Positions 33,713-42,904 of a DNA stretch of 64,000 nt are shown one piece after another. This stretch comes from Chloroflexota bacterium (GTDB lineage: Bacteria > Chloroflexota > Limnocylindria > Limnocylindrales > CSP1-4). The number at the start of each line of letters is the position of its first letter. The stretch's first letter is position 1. The translations under genes were made by a program, and so were the position numbers. The stretch lies in NCBI GenBank assembly GCA_021802825.1, contig JAJZRG010000010.1, positions 24,072 through 88,071 on the forward strand, written 5' to 3'. The notes under the pieces were generated by a model. It saw nothing but the letters and a program-made list of their open reading frames with translations. It was not told where the DNA came from and made no database searches.

Positions 33713-34990
33713 ATGCTCCGGCTGCTGCACACGGCTGACGTGCATCTCGGTGCGCGACACGAGGACCTCGGCGAGGCCGCATCCGCCCTGCGCCAACGGC
33801 AGCATGGCGCTTTCCGGGCCACCGTCGACCTCGCGCTGGCCGAGCGGGTGGACATCGTATTGATCGCGGGCGACCTGTTCGACACGAACAGCGCATCACG
33901 GCGGACCGTGGAGCGCGTCGTGGCTGAGCTCGCGCGCCTGGCCGCTGCCCGGATCCGGGTCGTCATGATCCCCGGCGACCACGACGCGTACACACGCTCG
34001 TCGGTGTACCGAGCCCATGACCTGCCGGGCCTGGTCGGCGGGGGGATGGTCACGCTCCTCACGCCTGACCAGCCGTGGGCGCATCTCGAGACGCTCGACG
34101 CCCTGGTCGTCGGGCCAGCGGACCTGTCGCGGCCCAGCACGGCCGACGCTCCCGGGCCGTTCGCGGACCTCACCGGGGCCCGCGTCCCGGCGACAACGTG
34201 GCGGATCGGGCTGCTGCACGCGCCGCTGGGGGGCGGGGGTGTGCGCGACGCGGGTGCGGGCACTGGGCGCGTGCCGGTCACGACGACGGGGATGGCTGCG
34301 CCAGGCAATGCCCGGCTTGGCGAATCGCGCCAGCCGGCGCCGGATGCGATGACTGCCGGTGTTGCCGAGCTGGCCGAGTCGGCGATCGCGGGGAGCGGCC
34401 TCGACTTCGTGGCCCTCGGTCACGACCATGCTGCCGCCACGGGCAAGGTGGGCGGCGTGACGTGGGCCGTCGCGGGGTCCCCGGAGCAGGTGACGGCCGA
34501 CCACCACGAGCCAGGGACCGTGAACCTCGTGACGCTCGACGAGCGCGCCGGGAGCAAGACCGTTCGCGTCGAGACTCGTGCGGTCGGCTCCTCCTGGCAC
34601 CGCATGCTCGAGGTCGATGCCGGCCAGCTCGCGTCGCAGGCGGCCCTCGTCGAGCGGCTTCGCGCCGCAGCCGATCCGGAACTCGTCCTCGACGTGCGGA
34701 TCGTCGGCGAGCGCCCGGATGAACTCGTCCTCGAGCCCGCCGCCATCGAGGAGGCGCTGCAAGGCGCGTACCTCTGCGTCCGCATCGACGACCGCAGTCG
34801 CCCGCCCCTCACAGCCGGCGCGCTGCCGCCCCCAGAGACGATTGCCGGAGCCTTCGTGCGCAACGTGGAGGCGCGGATCGCGGAACTCGAGGCCGAGGAC
34901 GGTGATGCCGCGGACGCTGAGGCCAGCGAGCTGCGCGAGGTCCTGCGCGTGGGGCGCCGGCTCCTCGCCGGGATGGAGGCGGCGAGGTGA
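33713..34990 (+). CDS. DNA repair exonuclease, SbcD/YhaO-like metallophosphoesterase
   Basis: 425 residues. Calcineurin-like phosphoesterase motifs in order: LHTADVHLGA (D and H), IAGDLFDT, MIPGDHD (GDHD in place of the usual GNHD), GLLHAPL and ALGHDH. It should be the nuclease subunit of a Mre11/Rad50-like pair with the next gene, which begins inside its stop codon. GGGGAGG 4 bases before the ATG is a strong ribosome site. The C-terminal part is a capping/ATPase-binding region ending in long helices. Confidence 0.88.
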   Translation: MLRLLHTADVHLGARHEDLGEAASALRQRQHGAFRATVDLALAERVDIVLIAGDLFDTNSASRRTVERVVAELARLAAARIRVVMIPGDHDAYTRSSVYRAHDLPGLVGGGMVTLLTPDQPWAHLETLDALVVGPADLSRPSTADAPGPFADLTGARVPATTWRIGLLHAPLGGGGVRDAGAGTGRVPVTTTGMAAPGNARLGESRQPAPDAMTAGVAELAESAIAGSGLDFVALGHDHAAATGKVGGVTWAVAGSPEQVTADHHEPGTVNLVTLDERAGSKTVRVETRAVGSSWHRMLEVDAGQLASQAALVERLRAAADPELVLDVRIVGERPDELVLEPAAIEEALQGAYLCVRIDDRSRPPLTAGALPPPETIAGAFVRNVEARIAELEAEDGDAADAEASELREVLRVGRRLLAGMEAAR

Positions 34991-37143
34991 GGGTCACGAG
35001 TCTCTCCGTGCACAACGTCGGCCGCCATCGCGACGCCAGCTGGTCGCTCCACCCGGGCATGACCGTCGTGCGCGGTCCCAATGAGGCCGGCAAGTCCACC
35101 ATCCAGCATGCCCTGGAGCTCGTACTCACCCGCCCAGCGACCAGCGCCTCGCCGGACATCGGCGACGTCCGAACCTGGGATGCCGCACCCGAGGCGGCCC
35201 CGTCCATCGGAATCACGTTCACCTGGGACGACGAGGACGGGGCCGTCCACGAGGGGCGCTTGGCCAAGGTGTTCGCCGGGACGCGCGGCACGACACGCCT
35301 CGAGCTCGACGGCAAGCCGGTGAGCGAGGCGGCCCGCGTCGATGAGGTTTTCGCCGAGCTGTCGGGCGTGCCGACCGAGGGCTTCCTGCGGTCAACCGCC
35401 TCGGTCCGCCAGACGGACCTGGCCGGGCTGCAGCGCGACGAGACCGTTCTGCGCGACCGCTTGACGGCCACTATGAGCGGCGCCGACCGGAGCACGGCTC
35501 GGGCGAGGCGACGCCTCGAGGCCGCCCTCGCCGACCTCGGCCCCCGCAACGGCGGGCCCGGCCGCCTGGGCACGGCCGCGGAGGCCGTCGCGGACGCTGA
35601 GCGGCGGTTGGCGAATGGCGAGGAGGGCATCGCCCGGCTCGAGCGCGACCGCGAGGCGCACACGCTCGCCAAGGAGCGCCGGGCAGCCGCCGAGGCCGCC
35701 CTGACGGAGCGCCGCGCACAGCTCGAGAAGGCCCGTCAGGCCGAGCGCCTCCAAGCCGAGCGAGACGACGCGCAGGCGCGGCTGGACCGCTACAGCGAGG
35801 CGATCACCCTCCGCGATGAGCTCGCCGAGCTCGAGGCGAGCCATCCCTCGCCCATGCCGCTCGCCCAGCTTCGCCCCAGCGTCGAGCGGCTGCGGACGGT
35901 CGAGACGCGGATCTCCACGCTCGAGGAGATGCTCGCGGGCGAGGTCCACGTTGACTTCGACCTGCCGCCTGAGCGCAGGTGGCAGCCCCGGTCCCGAATG
36001 GCGATCGTGCTCGTGGCCATCGGCGTGCTCGTGGCCGTGGCCGGGACCGGGCTGAGCCTGGCCGGCGTGCTCAGCCTCGGTGTGCTGCCTGGGATCGCCG
36101 GCATCGTCATCGTGGGGAGCGGTGGCGTCCTCGCCGCCGCTGGCTATCGCGAGCGCAACTCGGACCGTGTCACGCGCCAGATGAAGGACGAGGAGGTCGC
36201 GCGGCGGCTGCGCGGCCGCTCTGACATGGAGGAGGAGCTGCGCCGCGCGCGGGCCGAGCGCGAGGAGGTGCTGGGCGAGCTGGGGCTGCCCGGAGCGCCC
36301 GAGGCCGAGGAGCGGCTGGCGGCTGAGACGGCCCACGTCGCGAGGATCGACCAGGCGCGCGCCCGCCTCTCGGGCCTCGTCGGCGATGAGCATCCCGACA
36401 CGCTCCCCTCCAAGCGGGACCTCGCGGCGGCGGAGATCGAGCGCACGACGTCCGCGCTCGACGCCCTCGGGCCCATCGCCAGGGAGCCCAGGGCGCGCGA
36501 GCGCCTCGAGGTGGAGGTGCGCGACGCCGAGGGCGTGGCCGAGCGGACCCGCGACGACGAATCGGCCGCTCGCGCGCGCGTGGGCCAGAACCCCGTGGAC
36601 GCCGAGGACGTGGCCGCGCTGGCCGAGCGGCTCGCGAGCTGGCGGGCCGATCTGGCAGAGCTTCGGCGCCGCGAGCGGATCCTGTCGCGGACACTGGCCG
36701 AGCTCGACGCCGCCGAGCGGGCAACGATGGCTCGCGCAACGCGCTTCCTCGAGCGGCGCATGGTGGGCGATGTGGCGAGGCTCACCGGCGGTCGCTACCA
36801 CGACGTGCGCATGGACGACACGGCGCTCGGGCTCGAGGTGCGCTCAACCGAGCGCGGCGACTGGGTGCCGGTGACGGCCCTGTCGCGCGGCACGCTCGAC
36901 GCGGTGTACCTCGCCGCGAGGCTGGGGCTCGTGCGCCTGGTGACCGGCGACCGTCGGCCGCCGCTCATCCTCGACGACCCGCTGGTCTCGCTCGACGACA
37001 CGCGCGCCGAGCGGGCGCTCGAGGTCCTGCGCGAGCTCACGGCAGACTTCCAGGTGATCTACCTCACGGCGTCATCGCGCTACGACGCGATCGCCGACGC
37101 CGTCATCGAGCTTCCCGGCCCCGAGGCGGTGGCGAATTCCTGA
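34987..37143 (+). CDS. SbcC/YhaN-like AAA ATPase with mid-protein membrane hairpin
   Basis: 718 residues from a GTG overlapping the nuclease stop. Walker A GPNEAGKST is near residue 25; signature-like LSRGTLDAVYLAARL and Walker B LILDDPLVSLDD are at the C-terminus. Coiled-coil arms rich in Glu, Arg and Ala run over roughly 165-310 and 395-570. Unusually for SbcC/Rad50 the middle holds two TM helices (MAIVLVAIGVLVAVAGTGLSL and LGVLPGIAGIVIVGSGGVLA), as in YhaN, so the ATPase may be membrane-tethered. It is also much shorter than classical SbcC (~1050). Confidence 0.87.
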   Translation: MRVTSLSVHNVGRHRDASWSLHPGMTVVRGPNEAGKSTIQHALELVLTRPATSASPDIGDVRTWDAAPEAAPSIGITFTWDDEDGAVHEGRLAKVFAGTRGTTRLELDGKPVSEAARVDEVFAELSGVPTEGFLRSTASVRQTDLAGLQRDETVLRDRLTATMSGADRSTARARRRLEAALADLGPRNGGPGRLGTAAEAVADAERRLANGEEGIARLERDREAHTLAKERRAAAEAALTERRAQLEKARQAERLQAERDDAQARLDRYSEAITLRDELAELEASHPSPMPLAQLRPSVERLRTVETRISTLEEMLAGEVHVDFDLPPERRWQPRSRMAIVLVAIGVLVAVAGTGLSLAGVLSLGVLPGIAGIVIVGSGGVLAAAGYRERNSDRVTRQMKDEEVARRLRGRSDMEEELRRARAEREEVLGELGLPGAPEAEERLAAETAHVARIDQARARLSGLVGDEHPDTLPSKRDLAAAEIERTTSALDALGPIAREPRARERLEVEVRDAEGVAERTRDDESAARARVGQNPVDAEDVAALAERLASWRADLAELRRRERILSRTLAELDAAERATMARATRFLERRMVGDVARLTGGRYHDVRMDDTALGLEVRSTERGDWVPVTALSRGTLDAVYLAARLGLVRLVTGDRRPPLILDDPLVSLDDTRAERALEVLRELTADFQVIYLTASSRYDAIADAVIELPGPEAVANS

Positions 37144-37222
37144 GCTCGGCCCTGGCCTCGCCGTCGTCGTCCTGGGGCTGACCTCGGCCATCACTTGGGG
37201 CGCCGGCGACTTCGGCGGCGGG

Positions 37223-38002
37223 ATGATGAGCCGCCGCGTGCCGCTGTTCGGCGTGGTCGCCACGACACAGGTTGTGGGCATGGTCGTGGCGCTGGTGATC
37301 GCGGTCCTGCGCGGCGAGCCCGTGCCGGCCGGGGCGGATCTCGGCTGGTCGCTGGGTGCCGGGCTGTGTGGCGTGGTCGGGATGACCTCGCTGTACCGGG
37401 GCCTCGCGGTCGGCCGGATGGGCGTCGTGGCCCCTGTGACGGGCGTGCTCGGGGCGGTGGTGCCCGTCGTGGTCGGCTTCGCCATCGAGGGGGTGCCGAC
37501 TGTCGCCACGGTCGCGGGTATCGTCACCGCCCTGCTGGCGGTCGTGCTCGTGACACGGGCGCCGGGCCACCAGACGGGTCGGCCGTCGGGCGTGGAGTGG
37601 GCGCTGCTGGCCGGGGTCGCGATCGGGGGATTCAACATCTGCATCGGCCAGATCTCGAATGCCGGGCAGTTCGGGCCGCTCGTGGTGCTGCGGCTCGTGC
37701 AGACAGTGGTCTTGGTCTCGCTCATCGTCGTTTGGCGCCAGCCGTGGCGGATGCGCCGCGGCGACGTGGCACGACTGTCGGTGGTGGGCGTGCTCGACAT
37801 GGCCGGGAACGTCGCGTTCATCGGCGCGGCGCAGGTGGGCGCCCTGGCCGTGGCGACGATCCTCGCCTCGCTCTACCCGGTGACCACCGTGCTGCTAGCG
37901 TTGACGCTCCTGCATGAGCGCGTCACACGGAGCCACCTCGCCGGGATCGTGCTCACGGTCCTCGCCATCGTGCTGATCGGGATCGGCACGACCACGGGCT
38001 AG
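37223..38002 (+). CDS. EamA/DMT-family transporter
   Basis: Ten-helix drug/metabolite transporter with two EamA repeats, 259 residues from ATG 37223. The in-frame sequence before this ATG encodes LGLTSAITWGAGDFGGG, typical of the first EamA helix, so the true start is probably further left. No ATG, GTG or TTG exists between 37058 and 37223; CTG 37172 or ATT 37136 are the only candidates. It follows the SbcC-like gene closely. Substrate unknown. Its 3' end overlaps the convergent kinase gene. Confidence 0.82.
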   Translation: MMSRRVPLFGVVATTQVVGMVVALVIAVLRGEPVPAGADLGWSLGAGLCGVVGMTSLYRGLAVGRMGVVAPVTGVLGAVVPVVVGFAIEGVPTVATVAGIVTALLAVVLVTRAPGHQTGRPSGVEWALLAGVAIGGFNICIGQISNAGQFGPLVVLRLVQTVVLVSLIVVWRQPWRMRRGDVARLSVVGVLDMAGNVAFIGAAQVGALAVATILASLYPVTTVLLALTLLHERVTRSHLAGIVLTVLAIVLIGIGTTTG

Positions 38003-38596
38003 GGGGGGCGTCACGCGGCCGGCTTGTTCGGCCGCCACCCGGGACGCTGGCGAGCCGTCACCGGCCGAGACGACGCGGACCACGCGCAGCGCTTCCACGG
38101 CGGCCGGCTCGCGGACGACGATGACGGTCGTGAATCCCTCGGCCGCGAGGCCAGGCTCGCGGAGTGACGCCGCGACGCGCGCGAGGTGCCGCCGCACGGC
38201 CGCCTCCGGAACGGCCAGCTCGCCGCGAGAGCGGTTGCGGGCGAGCACCGTCTCCTCGGGCAGGTCCAGCACGATCGCGACGGCGACAACACCGGCGGCC
38301 GCCGCTGCCGCGAGGAGCGGTCGTCTGTCGTGCGGCCCGGCGCTCGTCGCATCCACCACGGTCAGGAGGCGGCGAGACAGCCGGTGCCGGAGCGCGCGGT
38401 GGAGGGCCGCGAACGCGGGCGCGGTGGCCCGCTGGTCGGTGGGGTCGCCCGCGAGCAGTGCCCGGTAGGCGTCGGAGGACAGCACCTCGTCGGGCGCGAA
38501 GTGGCGGGCCGCGAACGTGGTCTTGCCGGCACCGGCGGGGCCCACAAGCACCACGAGGCACGGATCGGGGAGGCGGAGCTCAAGGTGCTGCAGCAC
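37895..38596 (-). CDS. P-loop kinase / zeta-toxin-like ATPase
   Basis: 233 residues from GTG 38596. Walker A GPAGAGKTTFA, then SSDAYRALL and a lid region RNRSRGELAVPEAAVRRHL resemble polynucleotide-kinase/zeta-type P-loop kinases (AAA_33). The substrate is not visible; no antitoxin is adjacent. The last ~35 codons are antisense to the EamA gene and may be read-through. GATGAT lies 6 bases before the GTG. Confidence 0.78.
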   Translation of the reverse strand: MLQHLELRLPDPCLVVLVGPAGAGKTTFAARHFAPDEVLSSDAYRALLAGDPTDQRATAPAFAALHRALRHRLSRRLLTVVDATSAGPHDRRPLLAAAAAAGVVAVAIVLDLPEETVLARNRSRGELAVPEAAVRRHLARVAASLREPGLAAEGFTTVIVVREPAAVEALRVVRVVSAGDGSPASRVAAEQAGRVTPPLARGRADPDQHDGEDREHDPGEVAPCDALMQERQR

Positions 38597-38698
38597 GGGA
38601 GAATCATCGCGCCTGCCGGCCCGCTTCGTCGACGGCTCCGGTCTTGGACGGCCGCTTCGGCTGTGGCTCCGGCTTCGGCCCCCTGCGGCTGCATCCGG

Positions 38699-38704
38699 TA
38701 GGGT
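38699..38704 (+). promoter_or_regulatory. Candidate -10 box, leaderless
   Basis: TAGGGT lies 6 bases before TTG 38711. Confidence 0.45.
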
Positions 38705-38710
38705 GGCGGC

Positions 38711-39940
38711 TTGCACGACTCATCCCGGTCCCACATACCCGGCTGGCGGCGCATCGTCGCCGCCTACTGGGTCACGCAGCTGGTCGAGAGCGCGGGCATG
38801 AGCCAGGTCTTCGCCCTGCTCCCGGCCCACCTGCGCGAGCTGGGCGTTCCGGATGCGGAGCGGGTGGCGTTCGTGGGCCTGTTCAGCTCGCTCGTGTTCG
38901 TGCTGGGGCTGCCGCTCGTTCCGCTGTGGGGCGTCTGGGCCGACAAGTACAGCCGCAAGGCGGTGATCGTGCGGAGCGCGGTCGTCGAGGCTGTCGTGTT
39001 CACGCTGGTCGCCGTGGCGCAACAGCCCTGGCAGGTGGCGGTGGCGCTGATGCTGGTGGGGCTGCAGCTCGGGAACACCGGCGTCATGCTGGCCGGGATC
39101 CGCGACGTGGCGCCTCGGGCGCGCCTGGGGACGGTGATCGCGCTGTTCGGCGCCGCGAGCCCGGTGGGGATGGCACTCGGGCCGATCGCGGCAGGCCTTC
39201 TCGTCGACGGCGTCGGGCTGTCGATCGCCGGCGTCTACGCCGTCGCCGCGGGCCTGTCCGTGGGGACCGCGCTGCTCGTCGGCCTCGGCACCCGCGAGAT
39301 CCGACCCGAGGTCGTCCCCAGCGGGCCGGTCCTGCGACTGGCGTTCGGTGCCGTGCGCGGCGTCCTCGCCGACCGCGACGTGCGCGGCCTGTTCGCCGCC
39401 TATGGCGTGGTGTTCCTCGCGAGCCAGATCTCCCGCTCGTACACGCCGCTGCTGGTGGAGCACCTCGTGGGCACGGGCAGCGGTCTCGCCTCGTCGATCG
39501 CCGAGGTGATCGGGCTGGGCGCGATGATCGGGGCCCTCGCCGCGCCGGTCGCCGGCTGGCTGGGCGACCGGGTGGGGTACCGGCCGATGCTGCTGGTGTC
39601 GCTCGTGGCGGGAGCCGTGGCGTCGGCCATCATGCCGTTCATGCCGCAGGTCCTGGCCCTCGCGGCGACGTCGGTCCTGCTGGGCGGGGCGGTGGCCACT
39701 GTCGGAGCGATGGTGTTCTCGCTGCTCGCCATTGAGGTGCCGCCCGAGCGTCGGTCCGCGACGCTCAACCTGGTCTACCTGCCGCTCTACCTGGCTGGCG
39801 TGGTGGGGCCGGCGACAGGCTCCGTGCTGGCGTCGACGATGGGGCTGCCGGGGCCGTACCTGGCGGGGGCGGCCGTGTTCGTGCTGGGCGCCGTGGTGAT
39901 GGCGAGGCGGCGATCTGCACCGGCGCCCGTCCTCGCCTGA
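38711..39940 (+). CDS. MFS transporter
   Basis: 409 residues with about twelve TM helices. The MFS signature between helices 2 and 3 is GVWADKYSRKAV; the corresponding loop in the second half is GWLGDRVGYRPM. Most like multidrug/sugar efflux (TetA-like) proteins; the substrate is unknown. The TTG at 38711 is used because it is correctly placed after the promoter-like box and no earlier ATG fits. Confidence 0.87.
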   Translation: MHDSSRSHIPGWRRIVAAYWVTQLVESAGMSQVFALLPAHLRELGVPDAERVAFVGLFSSLVFVLGLPLVPLWGVWADKYSRKAVIVRSAVVEAVVFTLVAVAQQPWQVAVALMLVGLQLGNTGVMLAGIRDVAPRARLGTVIALFGAASPVGMALGPIAAGLLVDGVGLSIAGVYAVAAGLSVGTALLVGLGTREIRPEVVPSGPVLRLAFGAVRGVLADRDVRGLFAAYGVVFLASQISRSYTPLLVEHLVGTGSGLASSIAEVIGLGAMIGALAAPVAGWLGDRVGYRPMLLVSLVAGAVASAIMPFMPQVLALAATSVLLGGAVATVGAMVFSLLAIEVPPERRSATLNLVYLPLYLAGVVGPATGSVLASTMGLPGPYLAGAAVFVLGAVVMARRRSAPAPVLA

Positions 39941-40200
39941 TCAGCCGCCCACGGCAGCGCGAGGGTTCGGCCGCGATGGGGAGCCGCCCATCGCGCGGGA
40001 GAGGCCGATGGCCGGACGGCTGGGCTCAAGCCCATCATCGCCGGGGAGGGCCGAGCCATGGATCACGCCAGTCCGTGGCCAGCACGCCGAGCCCCCGGGC
40101 GAAGGGCCGCCACAGTCAGGTTGCGTCGGCTATGCCCTCCGGGAGCCGCGACCCCAGTCCGCTGAACGGGCCCGAGCGGTGGCCGCGGATGCGCGCACGG

Positions 40201-41319
40201 TCAGGCTTCGGCCAGGTGCCGCTCCCCCGCGCCGATGTACCGCACGTCCGGCCGGATCAGCCGGTTCGCCGCGCCCTGCTCGATCGCGTGGGCCGTCCAG
40301 CCGGCGTGCCGCGCCAGCGCGAACGTGGCCGGGAACAGGTCCGGCGTCAGGCCAACGCCCATCAGCACCGGCGCCGCGTAGTACTCGACGTTGGTCATGA
40401 GCGGGCGGTCGGGGTACTTCTCCGCGAGCACCCGGAGCGCCACGTCCTCGACCGCGATCGCGAGCGCCAGCCACTCGGGCTTGTGCGTCATCGACTCGGC
40501 GACCTCGCGCAGGGCAGCCGCCCGGGGATCGTAGGAGCGATAGACCCGGTGCCCGAACCCCATCAGTCGGACCTTCTTGTCGATCGCGTCCCGGACCCAG
40601 GCCTCGGCGCGCTCCGGCGAGCCCACCTCGTGGATCTGCTCGACGACCTCGGACGGCGCCCCGCCGTGGAGCGGCCCCTTCATCGCCCCGATCGCCCCGC
40701 CGACCGCGGACGCGATGTCCGCGCGCGTGGACGTGATGACGCGGCAGGTGAAGGTCGAGGCGTTGAAGCCGTGCTCGGCGCCGACCACGAAGTACGCGTC
40801 GAGCGCGCGCGCGGCCTCCTCAGCTGGCGCCTTCCCGGTGAGCTGGTAAAGGTAGCCAGGGGCGAGGTCGAGGTCGGGGTCGGGCGAGATGGGCTGGAGG
40901 CCCCCGCGGATGCGCGCGAAGGCGGCCAGCGCCGAGGGTGACGAGGCCGTCAGCGAGCGCGCCTGCTCGGGCGTCGCCGGCCAGGCTGGATCGTGCTCCG
41001 CGCCCCAGACGGCCACCGCGGTCCGGAGCGCGTCCATGGGCCGGGCGGTCCTCGGCAGCGCCCGCAGGGCCGAGAGCACCCCGGGCGACGCCGGCTCGCA
41101 GGGGAGCTTCGCGCCCGGGTTCCAGTCGCCAGTCCAGAGCAGCTCGGCCACGGCGGCGTACGAGCCGTTCCTCACCAGCTCGCCGATCGGGTAGCCGCGG
41201 TACAGGAGCCGGCCGCGCTCGCCGTCGATGAATGAGAGCGAGGTCTCGCCGGCGATGACGCCCTCGAGGCCCGGGGAGTAGGGGCGGGTGTCGGGCTGCG
41301 CCGACGCAGGATCGCTCAT
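40201..41319 (-). CDS. gltA: Citrate synthase family protein
   Basis: 372 residues, type I (short) form. It joins acetyl-CoA and oxaloacetate (or propionyl-CoA for methylcitrate synthase). Active-site blocks: H183 region FNASTF, H218 in KGPLHGG, H257 in GFGHRVYRSYDPR. The catalytic Asp position reads NVEYYAAP with E312 instead of the usual NVDFY. The fold's C-terminus GWTAHAIEQ is present. TACCAT 6 bases before the ATG suggests a leaderless gene. Citrate versus methylcitrate cannot be decided. Confidence 0.92.
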   Translation of the reverse strand: MSDPASAQPDTRPYSPGLEGVIAGETSLSFIDGERGRLLYRGYPIGELVRNGSYAAVAELLWTGDWNPGAKLPCEPASPGVLSALRALPRTARPMDALRTAVAVWGAEHDPAWPATPEQARSLTASSPSALAAFARIRGGLQPISPDPDLDLAPGYLYQLTGKAPAEEAARALDAYFVVGAEHGFNASTFTCRVITSTRADIASAVGGAIGAMKGPLHGGAPSEVVEQIHEVGSPERAEAWVRDAIDKKVRLMGFGHRVYRSYDPRAAALREVAESMTHKPEWLALAIAVEDVALRVLAEKYPDRPLMTNVEYYAAPVLMGVGLTPDLFPATFALARHAGWTAHAIEQGAANRLIRPDVRYIGAGERHLAEA

Positions 41320-41325
41320 CGCGCG

Positions 41326-41331
41326 ATGGTA
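41326..41331 (-). promoter_or_regulatory. Candidate -10 box of citrate synthase gene
   Basis: Minus-strand TACCAT lies 6 bases before ATG 41319. Confidence 0.5.
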
Positions 41332-41368
41332 GTCGTACCGCGGGTTGCGGGCTGGCGACGAAGACGCG

Positions 41369-41638
41369 TCAGCCACCTCCGGGTCGGGGGAGACGCCGGC
41401 TGGCAGCGGCAAGCATCGCCAGGCGCAGCGCAGCGGACCCTAGGATCCCGAGGACGAGGATCGCCCACGTCTCGCCAGCGCCGGGGATGCCCAGCAGGCT
41501 GTTGGCGCCGACACCGATGAGCGTTCCGGCGGTGCCGACGACGATCGAGGCGAGGTAGCCCGTGGCGGGACCGCCGATGAGGGTGCCCGTAAGGAGGCCG
41601 ACGACGAACCCGATGACCAGCAGCGGCACCAACTCCAT
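41369..41638 (-). CDS. Small membrane protein, three hydrophobic helices
   Basis: 89 residues with Gly-rich helices (LLVIGFVVGLLTGTLIGG, ASIVVGTAGTLIGVGA, WAILVLGILGSAALRLAML). The layout is like the GlsB/YeaQ/YmgE transglycosylase-associated family, of which the next gene is a clearer member. ATG 41638 has GAGG 8 bases upstream. Stress-linked envelope role in relatives; function unproven. Confidence 0.7.
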   Translation of the reverse strand: MELVPLLVIGFVVGLLTGTLIGGPATGYLASIVVGTAGTLIGVGANSLLGIPGAGETWAILVLGILGSAALRLAMLAAASRRLPRPGGG

Positions 41639-41687
41639 TCGAGGCACCTCGAAAGCCCTGGGTAAATGAGCTCGCGGCCCCCGGCGC

Positions 41688-41939
41688 TCAGCTCCGCTCG
41701 AGCGAGCGCAGCACGACCCGGATGACCACGCCCCCGAGGGTCGCGACGATCACGGCACCGACGAAGCCCTCGCCCTGTCCCAGCCCCATCTGCTCGACCA
41801 GCCAACCGCCGACGATGGCGCCGAGGATGCCGACGACGATGGTCGGCAGGCACCCCCGCACGCTGCGGACACCGACGATGAGGCCCGAGAGGCCGCCCGC
41901 GAGGAGCCCGATGATCAGCCAGCCGATGATGCTCGACAT
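41688..41939 (-). CDS. GlsB/YeaQ/YmgE-family small membrane protein
   Basis: 83 residues: IIGWLIIGLLAGGLSGLIVG, IVVGILGAIVGGWLVEQMG, and a third helix VGAVIVATLGGVVIRVVL. Matches the transglycosylase-associated family in length and Gly pattern. Likely co-transcribed with the preceding-numbered small membrane gene. Confidence 0.85.
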   Translation of the reverse strand: MSSIIGWLIIGLLAGGLSGLIVGVRSVRGCLPTIVVGILGAIVGGWLVEQMGLGQGEGFVGAVIVATLGGVVIRVVLRSLERS

Positions 41940-42056
41940 GCCCCAAGTCTGGCACAGCGCGGCGTGTCGGAGGCAGTCGGTCCGCCCGAGCTTGCCACGA
42001 TCGCTTCCACCAGCGCCGCGACGTCCTCGACCTCGCCGGGCCTGGGCCCACGGCAT

Positions 42057-42827
42057 TCAGGGCCGGATCAGCCGCCCCGCCGCCTCGTCCACCAGCCACG
42101 TCGCGTTGGCCGACAGGGTGGTCCGAAGCGGGAGATCGCGCGGGTCCCCGCCCGCCCACGCCTGCTCCAGCACCTCAGCCTTCGCGGCACCAGCCGTCAC
42201 CACCAGCACCGAGCGCGCCGCGATGACCAGCGAGGGGTGCATCGTGACGCGTGGGACGTGCGGCTCGACGTGGGTCGGCGCAGGCACCGCGGCCACCCAG
42301 CCCGGCTGGTCGAAGACGAAGGACCCCGGGAAGACCGAGAGGATGTGCCCATCAGGCCCGACGCCCAGGATAACGAGGTCGAACACGGGCAGGTCGGTCG
42401 CGCCACTAGAGGGGCCCGACGCCCGCAGCTGCGCCTCGTACGCCGCCGCCGCGCCCTCGGGCCCGGAGCCCCCTGCCATCGCCTCCGCCACCGGCACCGG
42501 GTGCACGTTCGCCTCGGGGATCGCCAGCCCCACGCCCGGCTCCCGGAGCACGTCGTCGAATGGCGTGACGTTCGAGGCTGGGTCGCCCGCGGGCACGAAC
42601 CGGTCGTCGCCCCACCAGGTGTGGACCCGCGACCAGTCCACCGCGTCCCGCAGCGGCGCCGCCCGGAGCGCCCGGTAGATCCCCGGCGCCGACGACCCGC
42701 CCGTCGTGCACCAATGTGCCACGCCGCGCTCCCGGACGGCGGCAGCGAGCGTGTCGGCGATGCTCTGCGCGGCAGCCGCAGACACGTCGGCCGCGGTGGG
42801 GAGGATCGCCAGGGCTGGCTGGGTCAT
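42057..42827 (-). CDS. pgl: 6-phosphogluconolactonase
   Basis: 256 residues, DevB type. Hydrolyses 6-phosphogluconolactone from the Zwf reaction. Family blocks: TTGGSSAPGIYRAL, VHTWWGDDRFVP, DLVILGVGPDGHILSVFPGS and VTAGAAKAEVL. ATG 42827 has GGAGG 8 bases upstream. Last gene of the tkt-rpiB-zwf-opcA-pgl operon. Confidence 0.94.
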   Translation of the reverse strand: MTQPALAILPTAADVSAAAAQSIADTLAAAVRERGVAHWCTTGGSSAPGIYRALRAAPLRDAVDWSRVHTWWGDDRFVPAGDPASNVTPFDDVLREPGVGLAIPEANVHPVPVAEAMAGGSGPEGAAAAYEAQLRASGPSSGATDLPVFDLVILGVGPDGHILSVFPGSFVFDQPGWVAAVPAPTHVEPHVPRVTMHPSLVIAARSVLVVTAGAAKAEVLEQAWAGGDPRDLPLRTTLSANATWLVDEAAGRLIRP

Positions 42828-42904
42828 CGGTCGGCCTCCATTTCGATCAGGTCTGGCGTCCGGCGACGGGCGGGAACCTTGTGGCACAGGCTCAGGATGG
42901 GCGC

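Noticed and set aside
37895..38596. Zeta toxin of a toxin-antitoxin pair
   Set aside because: Only the P-loop kinase core fits; no epsilon-type antitoxin gene lies next to it.
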